A stretch of 64,000 nucleotides of DNA from Mytilus californianus. Lineage: Eukaryota > Mollusca > Bivalvia > Mytilida > Mytilidae. Below the pieces are notes generated by a model. The model saw nothing but the letters and a program-made list of their open reading frames with translations, had not been told where the DNA came from and searched no databases. This document shows, one piece after another, positions 11,288 through 23,039 of this stretch. Position 1 is the stretch's first letter. The number at the start of each line of letters is the position of its first letter. The stretch is from NCBI RefSeq assembly GCF_021869535.1, contig NW_026262690.1, positions 10,279,501 to 10,343,500 on the forward strand, written 5' to 3'. The position numbers and the translations under genes are program-made.

Positions 11288-12960
11288 ATAGAAATAAGAA
11301 GATGTAGTATGATTGCCAATTACGAATGAGACAACTTTCCACCAGAGATCAAATGACGGAGAAGTTTGCAACTATAGGTTAAAGTACGGACTTAAACGAT
11401 GAGCAAAACATACACAGCATAGCCAGCTATAATAGGCCCCATGATAAATGTAAAATAATTCAAACGAGAAAAAAAACGGCCTTATTTATGTAAAAAACAA
11501 CAAACGAAGAACAAATCTGATATACAGCAATAAACGACAATCACTGAATTACAGGCTTCTGACTTTGGACAGACACTCAAAGAATGTGGCGTGGTTAAAC
11601 ATGTTTGCAGCCCCCTACTCCCTGATCTGGCAAAGTGGCGTTACAACAAAATATAAAAATCAGTTGAAATTGGCTTTACTCATCAGATCGATACAAAGCA
11701 CGAAAACTTACTTAAAAAAACACAACGAACTGATCTGAGAGAACTCGCAGTTACTAAAAGCTAGTTCAAAGCCAATAACAACTAAAAGATAAATAATCTA
11801 TTCAAAGACAACATATAATCAGTACACATCTAATGGATTCAGTGTAAAAACGTTATACACAATCTAGGAAAACATTAAAATGTGCAATGTGTAAATATAA
11901 GTAAACAGTATCAACAGAATATAGTACTCATAACAGTAAAGCAATAATATTTAGTTATGTTTTAATCTATTGACAACAAAATCAATGTTAGTACCATTAA
12001 AAACAATATTCAAAGATCGTATTACAGTGTTTAATTGATAATATTTCAGAATAATTTCACCTAAAGGTTCGATAAGCCTATATGGATTTTATCAAAATTT
12101 ACAGTCTATCTAAAGAATATTACCGTACAAATTAGGATTTTATATCCCGTTTGTAAAACATTTTTTGACAGGTACAGTCAAACGTCCAAATCAGTTCTTT
12201 GTTTCTATGACAAAATTAGTAATAATTTATCAGTGTAACATAGATTACGTACATTGAAATCCAAAACGTCACCACAGACACGGGCATATTTAGCAAACGA
12301 TTGGGATATATAAACATAGTAGGATGGGGCCATAGACACATCACCGTCTTCCAAAAAAGGAAGTTAACTATAGGAACGAAAATCGTCAATTTTGTGGTTA
12401 ATTTTGTATAGAGTTTCGTTCCCGTGTGAAATTAAAAAAATCTAAATCTGCGATAGCTGTTCACAATTTATTTATTTAAGATAAGTACCTTCGAGTCAAT
12501 TTCGGCAGTATATTTAGAGAATTTCAAGATAAGGATAAGAGTTGTTGTATTTATCACTCAACAAAGAGTCAATTATCAATTAGATAGAATTAAAACGGGT
12601 TTTTACTGAGTTGGGACATAAACTATGATTCATAACAGTACAGGAATATAGATTCTCATATGTATTAAAAGAGCCAGTAGTTTATTTCTAATTATACGCC
12701 AGTTACATCAGACGTTAGTACATAAAATAATGCTCCTTCAACATGAAACTGTGACATATGGAAACTCAATTATCATCCCTATGGACATGTTTTACGGTGT
12801 GCCTTTACGTCGTTTAATACTGAGAAGTTTTAAACTTTCTGCAAAAAAGGACCAAACTATCGTCATCCATCTAAAATAAATCGGAAAGAGTGTCGTCAGG
12901 TCATTAAATATGCTTTTTTTTAATCTATGTTTTTTTTTAACATTCGTAAATTCTTTATTG
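11288..12960 (-). pseudogene. PLE-2: 5'-truncated Penelope-like element, left arm of a head-to-head pair
   Basis: On the minus strand the RT C-terminal half can be read despite stops: 'ISHGNETLYKINHKIDDF', then 'LPFLEDGDVSMAPSYYVYIS' (about 12,420-12,300), then 'RVCGDVLDFNVRNLCYTDKLL'. This is the segment after the YxDD motif in Penelope-like reverse transcriptases. Downstream of it (11,830-12,080) lie 'GCTTTACTGTTATGAGTACT' and 'ATTAGATGTGTACTGATT', which also occur at 15,132-15,150 and 15,245-15,267 after PLE-3. The final 11,288-11,830 is the shared 3' tail, ending (plus strand left edge) in 'AGAAGATGTAGTATGATTGCC'. The RT core upstream is missing or unreadable. Dead copy. Confidence 0.8.
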
Positions 12961-13580
12961 CACTCCTTGCTGTTTTAACAAAATACTTAATGTACAGCAT
13001 TCCATCAAGTATCCCGTTTACACACATTTGTTACTAAATATCCAGGGAGAATATACAATAAAACTTATTTTATTTTATACATAGTCATTCTAATACAGTT
13101 CTAATTTTTTATTTAATGTATTGTTTAAATTAGTGTAAACGGGAGAAATTTGACCAAACGTCTCTTGATTTCAATTTGCATAAATGATTAAAAGTAAATA
13201 AATTAGAAAATAATAAATGGAATAGTTTTACGCCCGTTTCTATAATTAAAGACAGATTTCAAGTACTTCCTAAGTGTTTTGTATTCGTACCGTTCGACTG
13301 AGCGGCCAACAGTGGGGTAGTGGTTTCACAAAAATACTACACGGATTTCGTCAGAATGAAATTATAAATCCTTCTATTTTCAAGACCGTGGACTCAACAG
13401 AGAGTCAAATAGAAAATAACTATGTCACTTCCACACCTCAGCTAAACAACTCATCTGAACATTTGAAGGTCCCCACTAAGTATTGATACCTGAACTACAA
13501 ACAAACCCTTCATCTATCGTTTAATCTCGGCTTGTAATATATGTTCTATGACTAATAATTATGTGACATAAACTAGTTGC
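12961..13580. other. Spacer between the head-to-head PLE copies
   Basis: No recognisable gene. A 70-codon plus-strand frame at 13,274-13,486 has ordinary composition and could be a remnant exon or the 5' part of PLE-3, but I see no motif in it. Confidence 0.4.
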
Positions 13581-15780
13581 GTTAAATTTATAAAAGAACT
13601 GTTCACTAATTTGTTTGATAAAGCATATGAAAACAATGAAATTAATGATTTTTGGATAGTCAAAATCTCTTTGGATGTTTCAAATAAATAAAGTGCTTTT
13701 GATGCGTTCAATTCGGTTGACAGTTATAACTTTGTACACTACTCATTCAAACGATCTTATCCAACAGAAGTTATCTTATTCAATTAAATGATCATTTGAA
13801 AAACTTGATTGAAGATTTATTTGCATATGAAGCTTTCTTCTGTTATGAAAACGTAAAATATGCTCGATATACTGATTGGGAGCCTAATATAATGACTAAA
13901 GCTGTAAAGGTTCTTCTGGAGATCTTATGTGTACGTTTCCGCAATAAAATTAATCTGAAGGTTGTAAGTACTATTATGGGTACTAATTGCCTCCTGTTAA
14001 TACCAAACCTGTTCCTTTATTTTTTATGAATCACAGTTTATGGCCAAAGTCAGTAAAGATCCGTATAAATTACATTTAATTCATGATTTAGATTACACTT
14101 ATCGTTAAATTTTCCTCTGTAATATTTTTGCTTTAGATGGTCACGAATTTTCTAACTATACTGCGAAAATTTACCCAAGGGAAATTACTTCAAATAAATT
14201 AAATGCAAACAGAAATAATTGTTCCTTTCTGGATTTGTCCGTTTCACACGAGAAAATCTATACAAATATTTTCGACAAAACAGCCTATTTATCGTTCCCT
14301 ATTGTTATGTTTTCTTTGTTTTAGGACGGAGATGTTCCTATTGCCTTTGCCTTCGCTCTGCCCGTGTCTGTAGGGACATTTTAGAGTACAATGAGCGTAA
14401 TCTGTGTTTCACTGGTAAACTATTAAGTCAGCGATTGTGTTATTCCTAATTACTTAAAATCTTTATTAAATTCTTTTAATAATACACAGATCTGGTCTGG
14501 ACGTCTGTTTGTTTCTGTTAAATTCAAATTAGAAATGGGATATCATAATATTTACGGGAATGCAGTTTATAGATCCCGTAAATCTAGATACGATCCATGT
14601 AAATTTATTGATATTTTTAATAAGATTATTCCCAAATGACATACGTTTAAAACCGTACACCAGTAAACCAATTTTGATCTGAAACGGCCTTTTCGGTCTA
14701 AACACCATTTGAAAAGTCTGCAAAAAAAAATTTATTAAGTCTTTCAGTCAATTTTCGGACTAATCGACTTCGGTTAATTCAGAACTGTTCTCTAATTTTT
14801 TAGACATTTCAGTATGTTGTTAATGTGTACAGGTAATATCAACAACTATACAAACTGCACATGGACTTAGCAGATCTTAATTGACTGCAAGCGATTTATT
14901 GAACAATACTTAATGTATCGCAGTCAATAAGTCAGAAAATTTACTGAAAGACTGAAAATGACTTGATAATTCATTGATCATTCTTTTGAGAATTGATAAG
15001 ACTAAAGTAACCGTTTCAGATCAAAATTTGTTTACTAGTGGTAGAAAAATCTTTGTATATTGTTTTTATTGGCATTAAATTGATCCAGTTATTTATCTAT
15101 TATAAAAAAAACTAAGTAAAATATTGCTTTACAGTTATGAGTACTAATGATTCAACATCCTTTCGATACGGTTTAATTGTATTTTGGCCTGACATAAGGT
15201 CAATTCATTTCTTAGGTTGTTTATGACGTCTTCAGACTATATCCGTTGGATGTGTACTGATTGATATTTTAGTCTGGGAGAAAATGATTTATGTAAAAGT
15301 TGTGATTAGCTTCGAACTCGCTTTCAGTATTTGCTAATACTCTTATATCGGTGCTTCGTATCATTGTGATTATGTAATTTTGTTGTGTGTTTTGTATCGA
15401 TACACTCAGTTGAGACATTTATAATGATTTTTACAGTTTGTTCTAATGTTGTGCTGTTATACCATTTTTTCAGGTCGGATGGAGGATTGAGCCTTCACAA
15501 ACATGTTAAACACAACGCCACATCATTTATGTACATGTCCAAAGTCAGGAGCCTGTAATTCAGTGGTTGTCATTGATTCATGTCTGCCATATTTGTTTTC
15601 CATAATTTGTTTTATAGATTAGGCCGTTTGTTTTCTCTTTTTAATTGTTTATGTTTTGTATTGTTGAGGAATTTTATATCTGAAGGCCGTATGGTGACCT
15701 ATTTTTTGCATTATTTGAACTTTTGATGATACTGTTGTCCTTTTGGCAACCATACCATATCTTTTTATTTTTATATTATA
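13580..15780 (+). pseudogene. PLE-3: Penelope-like element, right arm of the pair, with 3' tail
   Basis: Plus-strand homologue of PLE-2 that retains more of the RT. 'LLEILCVRFRNKINLKVVSTIMGTNCLLL' (about 13,911-14,000, quoted in pieces in the family as IMGTNC) is the IPMGTNCAPL motif. 'LDLSVSHEKIYTNIFDK', 'FPIVMF', 'DGDVPIAFAFAL' and 'YNERNLCFTGKLL' follow to about 14,430, then 'YHNIYGNAVYRSRKSRYDP' (14,540-14,600). The YxDD box is not intact. Stops and frameshifts occur every 50-100 codons. From 15,230 the element carries the family 3' tail ('AACATGTTAAACACAACGCC', 'GTCAGGAGCCTGTAATTCAG', 'TTTGGCAACCATACCATATC'). The C-terminal part after the thumb shows no clear GIY-YIG motif. Confidence 0.8.
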
Positions 15781-15782
15781 AG

Positions 15783-15822
15783 TTTGAATATCCCTTTGGT
15801 ATATTACGGCTCTCTTTTAGTG
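15783..15822 (+). repeat. Short repeat shared with 8.75 kb
   Basis: 'TTTGAATATCCCTTTGGTAT' followed by 'ATTACGGCTCTCTTTTAG' matches the block at 8,745-8,812. It lies immediately after the end of PLE-3. Confidence 0.45.
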
Positions 15823-16344
15823 ATCCATCAATTCGTTTCATCAAGTGTCATGTTATTGCCATGTCTTCGTGCTTCAATAATGTGTCATTGTAGATATAGG
15901 ATGTGTTCAATAATTTATATATTGTTGTATGTTTTGGCTTGAATAAATCAAATAGATACTGTTAAAAATCGGAAGACGACACTTAATTCTTCAGGTAAAA
16001 AAACATTAAGTTATCTCAGAGTCGAACAATGAAGTGGTTTCTACCTTTAATTTGGAAAGATATTTATTTGTGTTTTTTCGACCAACTAAAGCATAAAAAA
16101 GACTGGCATGCAACTCAAGATTTAAAGTAATTTGTACACTAATAAGCATATACATTGAAAGCTATTGCAACTACTTGATTAATTCTATAACAATTTGCAA
16201 CTTACAATTTGCCAAAAAATCCCTTGATAGAAGAAAACGTCAAATGTAAACTTATTGAACAAATATTTTGTATAATAAAATGATATACACGCTTCAATGA
16301 TTTTTAAACAAAAACCAAAAAAGATATCTGGTTTATAATAGGGT

Positions 16345-16510
16345 ACGCCAGACACGCGTTTACTCTACATAAAACTCAACTATGACTCTCGAAATAATAA
16401 GTTGGTAGGCCAGCTGAACTACGAAAATGATTTAGTATAGCAAACCAAATATTCCGAACAGTTATGTCAGTTACATAGGGCCAAGGCTATCTATGACTGG
16501 GTTAGAAACA
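16345..16510 (-). repeat. Diverged hammerhead-like mussel repeat copy
   Basis: Minus strand reads GAGTTTTATGTAGAGTAAACGCG then TGTCTGGCGTACCC: the helix III CGC..GCGTA and the TTATGTAGA helix II are recognisable, while the CTGATGAG box is lost (TAGTTGAG). Partial spacer sequence ('ACATAGGGCCAAGGCTATCTATG') follows at about 16,471-16,500. Confidence 0.5.
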
Positions 16511-16953
16511 CTTTTGCCTTGTATAATTACAATTTGTTTCAATAGAAAATGCACAAAACATCAACGTGTCAATGATATTGCATGAGATAGACGTGCCAAC
16601 TACTGGTTTGGTGATACGCTTGGGGACGACTCGTCCAAGGGATTTTAAATTTGATATTCGTAAGATATTTTAAAGAGGCAGTATCTACGGGTTTCACCAA
16701 AACATTGGTTGATTATTTTATTCAAGAATAAAGGACATTGTGTGTATAAAATACGAATTAATATGTTTAGGGGCAAATCTTGACTTCTTTTTCGCGATGA
16801 TTTATTTTTTACCTACGAGTTGAAATTTTGTCGGTCCTACAAAATCTCACTTGAAAACCCTCCCAATTTCACATACCCCTGGATTAACCTAATAAACGCG
16901 GGTGAGTACAGTCTGTATATGATTCTATTGATTGAGAAAATGTGTTTACCAAA

Positions 16954-17007
16954 ACACTATGTGATGATAATACTTTATCCATAAGGAGTATCATTATCAC
17001 ATAGTGT
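16954..17007. repeat. Near-perfect hairpin with 21-bp arms
   Basis: Left arm ACACTATGTGATGATAATAC and right arm reverse complement ACACTATGTGATAATGATAC differ at two positions. The loop is about 12 bp (TTATCCATAAGG). No function is evident. Confidence 0.85.
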
Positions 17008-17879
17008 AATCGAGTTAGACCGACAACTTTGACGAATTCAACTAAAAGAGAATATAGAGAAGTTTTTGCGAGTTATGCCGAGACCACGATAAATATAAGG
17101 AGACAGTGTAAACGTCGAGTTAAAAACTTCAATCAACTTAAATTGGTAACGAATTTTAAAAAACCTCACCTGAATGTACTCAACGGGTTAATGAGCCTAG
17201 CACGTGTTAACAATTATTTTCTTAAGATACGATAAAATAAATGAGAATGTGAGTCTGGAGTAGAAGTCGTATTCAGGATTTAGGCAATTTTGGTATTCAA
17301 AATGTAAGATAAGGTCGGAAAATGAGATTTTATGGGAAAATAATTCATTGTTACCAAATTTTGTCAGCCCAGAGGCCCAATAAAGGGACGACAGACGAAA
17401 TCATAGAAATAACAAAACACAATGATATAAAAAAAAACCTGAAGAAACCGCTACAACAGGTATCCAAAATGAAATGCACATTTAACCAACTAGTTTCAAA
17501 TTATTGATCATTTATTTATTCAGTTAATAATGACATTTCAGTCGATTACATAAAACTTTGCGAGGAATTTAAAATAGCTCTCTCGCAACTCCTTACTGAT
17601 TTACATACGGTACTTTTAAAAATGTCATATTTCTACTATTTGATTATTAAAAATCTTCAGAAAAAGAGTGAATCAAGCAAATGAAATGAATTTAATTTGA
17701 AAACTGAAGTGAATTTAAAGTTATTATTTCTTTTTGTATGTGTGAACACGTGCTTCAAAACGTGACGTAAGTGAACATTCTTGCATAATTAATGAGCTCT
17801 GGTCTAACAGATGACAAGAATAAATAGGGTTTTTGCTCTTAATAACAATCATCAGAGTCCTGAAAATGACACGAAACAT

Positions 17880-17985
17880 ACTTTTTCCATTGATATCGAT
17901 AAAGTTTCCATTTGATAAGGGACTTTCCGTTTTGAATTTTCTTTGGAGTTCGGTATTTTTGTTATTTTACTTTTCACGGCTTTAA
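17880..17985 (+). repeat. Isolated PLE-1-type 3' tail end
   Basis: 'TTTGATAAGGGACTTTCCGT', 'GAGTTCGGTATTTTTGTTAT' and 'TTTTACTTTT' match the terminal part of the tail at 2,541-2,620 and 27,911-27,960 in the opposite orientation. Consistent with a severely 5'-truncated insertion. Confidence 0.6.
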
Positions 17986-19509
17986 AAAAACATGACTTTC
18001 GTAGATATTGCCTCTTTAAGGACTGAGTTTGTAAACTCGACTATGTAATAAGTAAAAACAGTATATAAGGGAAACAAATCTACATAATAATGTCAATTTT
18101 GCATTTCGAATCTTCCTATCGTTTATTTCCCAAGAACAAAAAATTTTGCATTTCATTATATGCATGGGATCGAGTAGCTAATGGCTTATTCCATTGCAAA
18201 TGTTAATATTTTGATACGTATTGCGCTGATATAAGGATTTTGCAAGTATTGTTTAATTGCATATAGATAAGAGTGAACTCAAACATTCACCTTACTACGT
18301 AGTTATCTCATTTTACAGTTGTAATTTCATTACAGTTTACTACATAAAAAAATAATATTTTCAATCAACCATTTTATTTAGACGGTTCCTAGATAAGTGT
18401 TGGTGTAACTATATTCGTTAGAGACATTACCATTCCTTTTTTATTTGTGAAAGTAAAAAAAATACACTTACTAGTATTTGACATGCTGACCTATAGTTCT
18501 TAAATCTCTTATTTGAACACTGTTGGATACATGTTGTTGACTATCATACCAAATGTCGTAATTGTATATGCAACGCATCATTATTGTTTGCTTGATAATA
18601 TGATGTTCGTTTAAAGTAGATACCGTTAATTACTATCGTATATACGTGGTCACCTAATGTGTTAATGTGATTATAACAGAATTGCTCTAATAAGAAAAAG
18701 ATGGATGTTTTTATCGACAAGATTAATGTCGATTTTTGGGGTTGCTATTTAAATACAAAGTTACTAACTATGCATCCATATTGGTGGAATTAATGTGAAT
18801 CCGAATTTATTCAAAACCTTTTCCCAATCATAGTCGTTTATAGAACTGTTTACATTTACGTTGAAATGTATTGCAAATAGCCTATTTTCCTTAACTCCCA
18901 TTTTAACGAATGCTTGCGTCTCATTCATTCCTGTGAAATTGGCATACGGATACTATTGACACTTGCAGGTCTTTTTCGTCTTAAAATCCATTTGTAAAAC
19001 ATTTTTTCAAACAGACGACCCAAACTGGTTTAAATGACAAACGAGACAATTTAGATTTCCCATAACTCATATTCACTACCCAATATATATAGTACAGTAT
19101 AAAAACTAGCAAAAGACATGTACGCCTGTGCATTTGTAAATGATACAGACTTCATTTTCAAGGATGTAATAACAGAAAACTGCTCCAGTGATTATGAAAA
19201 CGACACTGAATCAACTTTACACAAGTTTTACAAACACCGTCACGAATTTATTCAGTGATGCTAGAGGCCAAAATATTTAAAAATCCAAAATATGTATAAA
19301 AAAAACAACAAAAAAACGAAAAGCTTATAAACCAACAAGGACAAACAGTATAGCCAATTTGATTTTGAAATTGCCTTATATTTATATACAAGTCTTTCCA
19401 TAGTTGCCATTTTGCAGCAAACAAAATTCGAAAACAACATTTCAATTTAAGTTTGCATTAGATGTTGTTTGAAGGAAATACGCAGGAGAAAGATTAATTT
19501 ACAAATAAA

Positions 19510-19662
19510 TGTCTGTTGCAGGTCTGCAGCAAATAATTATTTGCGTTTAAATATCTGCAGCAGGTCTTCAACAAACCCTCATGTGCATGGTAAATTGTTT
19601 GCGGCAGACTTGCAGCATATTAGCAGCAAAACAGATTCTGTTATTGAAGCAAGTCTGCAGTA
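19510..19662 (+). repeat. Irregular tandem repeat of GCAGGTCTGCAGCAAA
   Basis: Variants of 'GCAGGTCTGCAGCAAA', 'GCAGCAGGTCTTCAACAAA' and 'GCGGCAGACTTGCAGCA' recur four or five times at 35-45 bp intervals. They create a 64-codon open frame with periodic Cys-Arg-Ser residues. I regard it as a degenerate minisatellite rather than a peptide gene. Confidence 0.5.
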
Positions 19663-20699
19663 AAAAAGTATAACAAAAAAACTCCAAGGCAATTTAAAAA
19701 AAAGGGAATTCCATAAAAACTGACAAAATTACTCGCAGAGTACAACTGGTAAGTTTGCAAGAGGGTGATTTTTCTGGAAGGGTTCGCTTTCTTAATTAAT
19801 TTTCAACGTTTTCATTCTGATGTTTTCACTAGTATAATATTTTAATTCATTACTGTTCATTTTATTCTGAATACTATACAGGTTTTGAGCACTAACGGCG
19901 CACAATTTCCTTGTTGTTCACTTACAATTCAGGCATTTACATTGTCCGAGTTATTTGGAGAGCAACATTTAAAATGTCCGGGTTTTTTAACAAATGTTTC
20001 GGTTTCTTAAATGAAAATGTGAAAAAGATGGCAGGCTTTGCCTTAGAAACTGACTTCTTTTCTAGTTTATAACTTATTTTATGAAGAGTAATATTATATA
20101 TTCTTAGTAAGTCATAAAACATATTACTGTGTTGATCAAATATAACCCTTTTCAATCAAATTCTAATTTTCTGTTTTTGAAACCATTTTTCCATAACCTT
20201 GCAGTATGAATATATATTAAAAATTACTATTACTGGATCCTTTATAAAACTGTCGTAAGAACAGAATACAGGGGACTCATAATCTTTTCAATTTCATTTC
20301 ATGCTACCTTTGTTTTAGCAGTCAAAAATATTTCATGATAAAATTAATTAACAGTGACGAACCCCGGAGTTTTTTAAACTATAGCTAGCGTTAAGAAAAC
20401 TAAGGAGCAGCTAGAAAAATCAGAAAAAGACAATATGATATTTTCCTTTATTTAGGCATTTCTCTCTGATGGAAAGGATATCAGGGTGTTTTATTGCTGT
20501 GTGATTAAGTATAAAATACGCTTGATTAGACTCCTTTTTACAGTAGTGGCATTTGAACATTGTTCTTGTTTTCCATATCTAAAACGATAAAACAAATTAC
20601 AATCAAGACAAATAAATAATGACAAATTTAGGATATATTTTCTGTTTAAAAAACCTATATATACTCACTTAACACACTACGTCTCAATCCAAGATGTCT

Positions 20700-20905
20700 G
20701 TGCTTACATAAATATTGTTTACATCACGAATACTGTGTATGAAATCCATATCGAAACGCTAACATAAAGATTGTTCACATCGCGTAGATTTACTGTATGG
20801 AATCGACACCGAAATACGTTTGTTTGGATAAGATCAATATGTTTACCTGCCGTTGACATGTTGGATCGTTTAAACTATTCACATAGGTGTTGACATGTTG
20901 GATCG
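20700..20905 (+). repeat. Two short local duplications
   Basis: 'ACATAAATATTGTTTACATC' (20,706) is repeated as 'ACATAAAGATTGTTCACATC' (20,762), each followed by 'CGAATACTGTGTATGAAATC' or 'GTATGGAATCGACACCGAAA'. Then 'GTTGACATGTTGGATCG' occurs at 20,853 and 20,889. Local tandem duplications with no coding role seen. Confidence 0.6.
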
Positions 20906-22164
20906 ATCCAAACATACGCAAACTTGTTTAGTTTGAATAAAGTTTATAGTTGACGTGCATGATGTGAAGTTTTTACTTGGGCGCAGACTTGGTCGATCTT
21001 TGCACATTTAAGTATGGTGGTGTCCATGTAATTGTATAAGGTGTGGCAAACATCAATATATACAAATAAACATTGCCTTTTATGAAATGAACGTGTTAAT
21101 ACAGCATATTCGAATGGTTTGATGCATTGGTTTCGTGCTTTGAAAAGTACTTTATTTCGCAAGTAGGTTAATGCAGGATTTCATTAATTTCCAAGGCATC
21201 CCCCCCCTTTTTTTTATCTATTTATATTTTGTATGAAAAATGATTGATTCTAGAATCGTCGATTAGTCTGCCAGGAAAATATTTTCTGCTATCACACGTG
21301 GTGTCTTAGTCGTCACTTGATTTTACGATATGGCTAATTTTCCATATAATTTAGCCTGTAGAATAAGTTCCCATGTTTAAAAGTTAGCCGTGAAAATTGA
21401 CAGTATGATACAAAAATACCTTTTACTCCATAAAAACTACTGATCGCTCACTGAAAAATGTTTTCCTTTATTTATACAACATGAAAACCAGAAATTCACG
21501 TCTGATGCTGTGAGCTTTAGCATAGAAAATACCTCGTTTTTCAATTAAAAAAAAAAAAAAAATGTACAAGCTTGCAGCTATTTTCAATAAGCTGACTAAT
21601 TAGTCTATAAACAGCTCAACGGATTTGAAATAACATTTACGTTGGTACCTTGTTCTTCTAGTTTGTTTGTTGTCCACATATATCGTCTGAAACGACGCCC
21701 ATTGAATAAACGCTTTACTGATCGGCATAAGGGAGATAACCGAGGTAAAACATTCTAAAGTTGCGTTAACGGGAATATCAAGCACGCATATTTAGGAAAT
21801 CACTCCTATATGAAAGTTTATTTATTCGTTAATCATTGTAAAATACCGTGCCCTTAATGAAGTATCTTTTCGAAAAAGAAAATAAAAGGGGTGGATGTTT
21901 CATATTTCACATTCAATGTGAGCATTTGTTTTTTAATATAAATAAAGGATTAGTGTGGGGTATGGAAAGTAAATTTTATTTTATACTGTTGAGACACCAT
22001 TCTGGTGTGTTTTATTGTTTAAAATGAAAAACAGCAGTAAAGTCTCTGAAGAAGGTGTTTATCAATTCCTTGCTTAACCAAAAAAAAAGAAGGTATTGAG
22101 ATACAAATCTACTGCGTATTCTATTACCAATTTCGTTGTGAAGTCTTCGGATACATTTATAATG

Positions 22165-22512
22165 ATAATAAATATTGTACACAATGAATGAATTTCCTTG
22201 TTAAAACCCAGTCATTGGGTAAATGTAGGATTTATTAAAATGTGTAAGTTGACCTAAAGAAATCATATCTGCTAAGAGAAATGCTGTATTTTATGTTGTA
22301 TATGTATCATTCATTCTCCCCTGCAACTGCTAAATAAGAGTCAGTGACAAAGGCCAGAAAATATTATAAATTAAGTTTCTTTAACTGTTGAATCCAAATG
22401 TCAAAGTTTAAAACTATATTGTATACAATGAATGAATTTCCTTCTCAAAAACCCAGTCATTCTGTAAATGTAGGGTTTACATGAGTAAGATGACCTAAAG
22501 AATCCATTGGTC
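22165..22512 (+). repeat. Imperfect direct repeat, ~95-bp copies about 252 bp apart
   Basis: 'ACAATGAATGAATTTCCTT', 'CCCAGTCATT', 'GTAAATGTAGG' and 'GACCTAAAGAA' occur in the same order at 22,180-22,263 and 22,427-22,502. Confidence 0.65.
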
Positions 22513-23039
22513 CAAGTTTAAAACTTACTTAATTTCTAACACTTAATGCAAAAAGTACATGAAGTACTTTGATTTGGTCCAAAACTTTAAAAATGATGAT
22601 AAAAGAAAATAAATTGATACAATAAGAAAGATTCTTAAAAAGGTTAAAACATTTTACTTATCTTTATAAAAAATGGTTTTTAGAGTGAAAGTGAAAGCGT
22701 AAAGCTTTTGATGTGTGAATTCATAATGAAGTATCGATGAAGGATAAAATAGTAAATATCTACTTCAAAAGTTTTATAAAGATGAATCTTCATATATTTC
22801 TGAACTAAATAATAATCATAGATTTTAAATCATCACAATTACATGTTTTATCTGACAATTTCCATTTGTATGTTAATCCCTACAAGAAACAAGTACACAG
22901 ACTGAACGCACGTTACTGCGTAACGTAAGGTAACGCTACAAAAGGTACCGTTTTCCACATTTTTACGGTGTCTCTTACCTACTTTTGTTAAAACGGTTGA
23001 AAGTATATCAAAAATAGCCTCCCCCACAATGTCAGAATA

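Larger units (their letters stand above)
15823..17875. other. Gene-free stretch (contains the hairpin at 16,954 and a repeat copy)
   Basis: Two frames of 60-68 codons at 17,029-17,235 and 17,322-17,507 have no recognisable domain. Apart from the separately listed repeat copy and hairpin, nothing is identified. Confidence 0.45.
17986..23030. other. Five-kilobase stretch without genes
   Basis: No frame longer than 72 codons and none recognised. It holds only the small repeats listed separately at 19.5, 20.7 and 22.2 kb, and homopolymer runs such as C7T8 at about 21,200 and a poly-A of about 17 at 21,545. Confidence 0.55.

Noticed and set aside
13274..13486. 70-codon frame between the PLE copies as a host exon
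   Set aside because: No splice-site support and no recognisable motif; could be PLE remnant.
19469..19663. Cys/Arg/Ser-rich small peptide frame
   Set aside because: Periodicity comes from a degenerate DNA repeat around GCAGGTCTGCAGCA; no signal peptide or conserved cysteine frame.
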